A stretch of 6,123 nt of DNA from an uncultured Streptomyces sp. (GTDB lineage: Bacteria > Actinomycetota > Actinomycetes > Streptomycetales > Streptomycetaceae): NCBI GenBank assembly GCA_946480485.1, contig CAMLJW010000325.1, positions 1-6,123 on the forward strand, given 5' to 3'. The stretch's first letter is position 1. Each line of letters begins with the position of its first letter. The notes below the pieces were generated by a model. That model worked only from the letters and a program-made list of their open reading frames with translations, was not told the DNA's origin and searched no databases. Made by a program: the position numbers and the translations under genes. Positions 5,905 through 6,123 of the stretch are shown here, piece after piece.

Positions 5905-5986
5905 GTCGTTGCCCTCGACAGGGCCTCGGTCCGCCGCACCGCTCTCACCGGCCTCACGGTCCGCCGCGGTGGCGTCCTCACCGGCC
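5801..5986 (-). repeat. In-frame TCACCGGCC repeats coding for AGE motifs
   Basis: The nonamer TCACCGGCC (plus-strand reading) occurs at 5801-5809, 5879-5887, 5945-5953 and 5978-5986, at intervals of 78, 66 and 33 bp, all multiples of three. In the minus-strand frame of the RecD2-like gene each copy encodes Ala-Gly-Glu. The blocks read AGEL, AGESGAAERGG, AGESGAADRG and AGEDATAADRE. Two copies lie upstream of GTG 5904, so the low-complexity acidic region appears to continue past that start. Confidence 0.6.
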
Positions 5987-5999
5987 TTGCCGTGCGCCC

Positions 6000-6030
6000 C
6001 GGCCCCGCCCGGGGCGGGAAGCCGGGGCCG
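6000..6030. repeat. GC-rich inverted repeat near the right edge
   Basis: CGGCCCCG (6000-6007) pairs perfectly with CGGGGCCG (6023-6030) around a 15-nt loop that is itself G/C-rich. It coincides with the place where the coding signature changes strand. It may be a real hairpin, or a hard-to-sequence spot where an assembly could jump. Confidence 0.5.
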
Positions 6031-6123
6031 AGCAGGCGCTGCGCGGCCAGGCCTCGCTGCGGCACTACGGGTCGATCCTGGTGCCGTTGCTCGGCAGCGG
6101 CCTCGACGACGACGTGATCCAGA
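6021..6123 (+). CDS. Possible edge of a plus-strand coding region, no start codon visible
   Basis: From about 6021 the plus frame starting at 6027 (GCC) reads AEQALRGQASLRHYG, then SILVPLLGSGLDDDVIQ. All 32 codons from 6027 to 6122 end in G or C, and the residues look like a normal folded protein. The minus frame of the neighbouring gene has only about half G/C at third positions over the same bases and an unnatural Arg/Pro/Ala/Cys composition. No ATG or GTG opens this plus frame nearby; a CTG at 6039 is the only weak option. I do not recognise the family. It may be the interior of a gene joined here by misassembly or rearrangement, or a chance open frame; only about 34 residues are visible. 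Confidence 0.35.

Noticed and set aside
3856..6117. A 753-codon open frame on the plus strand opposite the RecD2-like gene
   Set aside because: It is rich in Arg, Gly, Pro and His without recognisable domains, and the opposite strand carries the clear RecD2-like protein. Long antisense open frames are expected in such GC-rich DNA.
1..6123. CRISPR array, tRNA/rRNA, insertion sequence or phage-like module
   Set aside because: I saw no regularly spaced repeats with unique spacers, no cloverleaf, no transposase or integrase, and no terminal inverted repeats with target duplications.

Overview
The window is high-GC DNA with strong G/C third-position bias and looks like a Streptomyces chromosome. 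Two adjacent chaplin genes, a short one with a ChpH-type sequence and a long one with a sortase motif, are diagnostic of aerial-hyphae-forming actinomycetes. The arrangement (M20 peptidase, chpH, chpC, small DUF5703 protein, acidic hypothetical, large RecD2-like protein) matches what I recall of the conserved core region around chpH/chpC. It does not look like a mobile island: I see no transposase, integrase, tRNA, rRNA or CRISPR array.

Layout. 1-1236 (+) is the 3' part of an M20-family zinc hydrolase whose first few dozen residues lie off the left edge. 1237-1409 is a comparatively AT-rich promoter region with a possible sigma-BldN-like promoter and a strong ribosome binding site. 1410-1640 (+) is chpH. 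A 12-bp-stem hairpin and an 11-bp-period direct repeat follow. 1792-2613 (+) is the long chaplin: signal peptide, two chaplin domains, Gly/Asp/Thr linker, LAQTG sortase signal. A 19-bp-stem bidirectional terminator (2629-2672) separates it from the convergent DUF5703 gene (2683-2871, -). That gene diverges, across only 47 bp, from an acidic hypothetical gene (2919-3635, +). A second hairpin (3653-3686) lies between this gene and a long convergent minus-strand gene (3751 to at least 5904). That gene encodes a RecD2-like helicase architecture whose ATPase motifs are largely destroyed.

How the genes work together. The two chaplins form one functional unit. They are secreted surface-active amyloid proteins: the long one can be anchored to the cell wall by sortase, and the short one assembles with it into the hydrophobic sheath of aerial hyphae and spores. 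The other genes show no evident functional link to them.

Two points deserve most attention. The first is the large protein, a conserved-looking helicase fold that has apparently lost the Walker A lysine, the Walker B glutamate and the motif III and V residues. The second is the right edge: its reading frame stays open with no further start codon, while from about 6020 the coding signature switches to the plus strand. This suggests either a misjoined contig end or a rearrangement.
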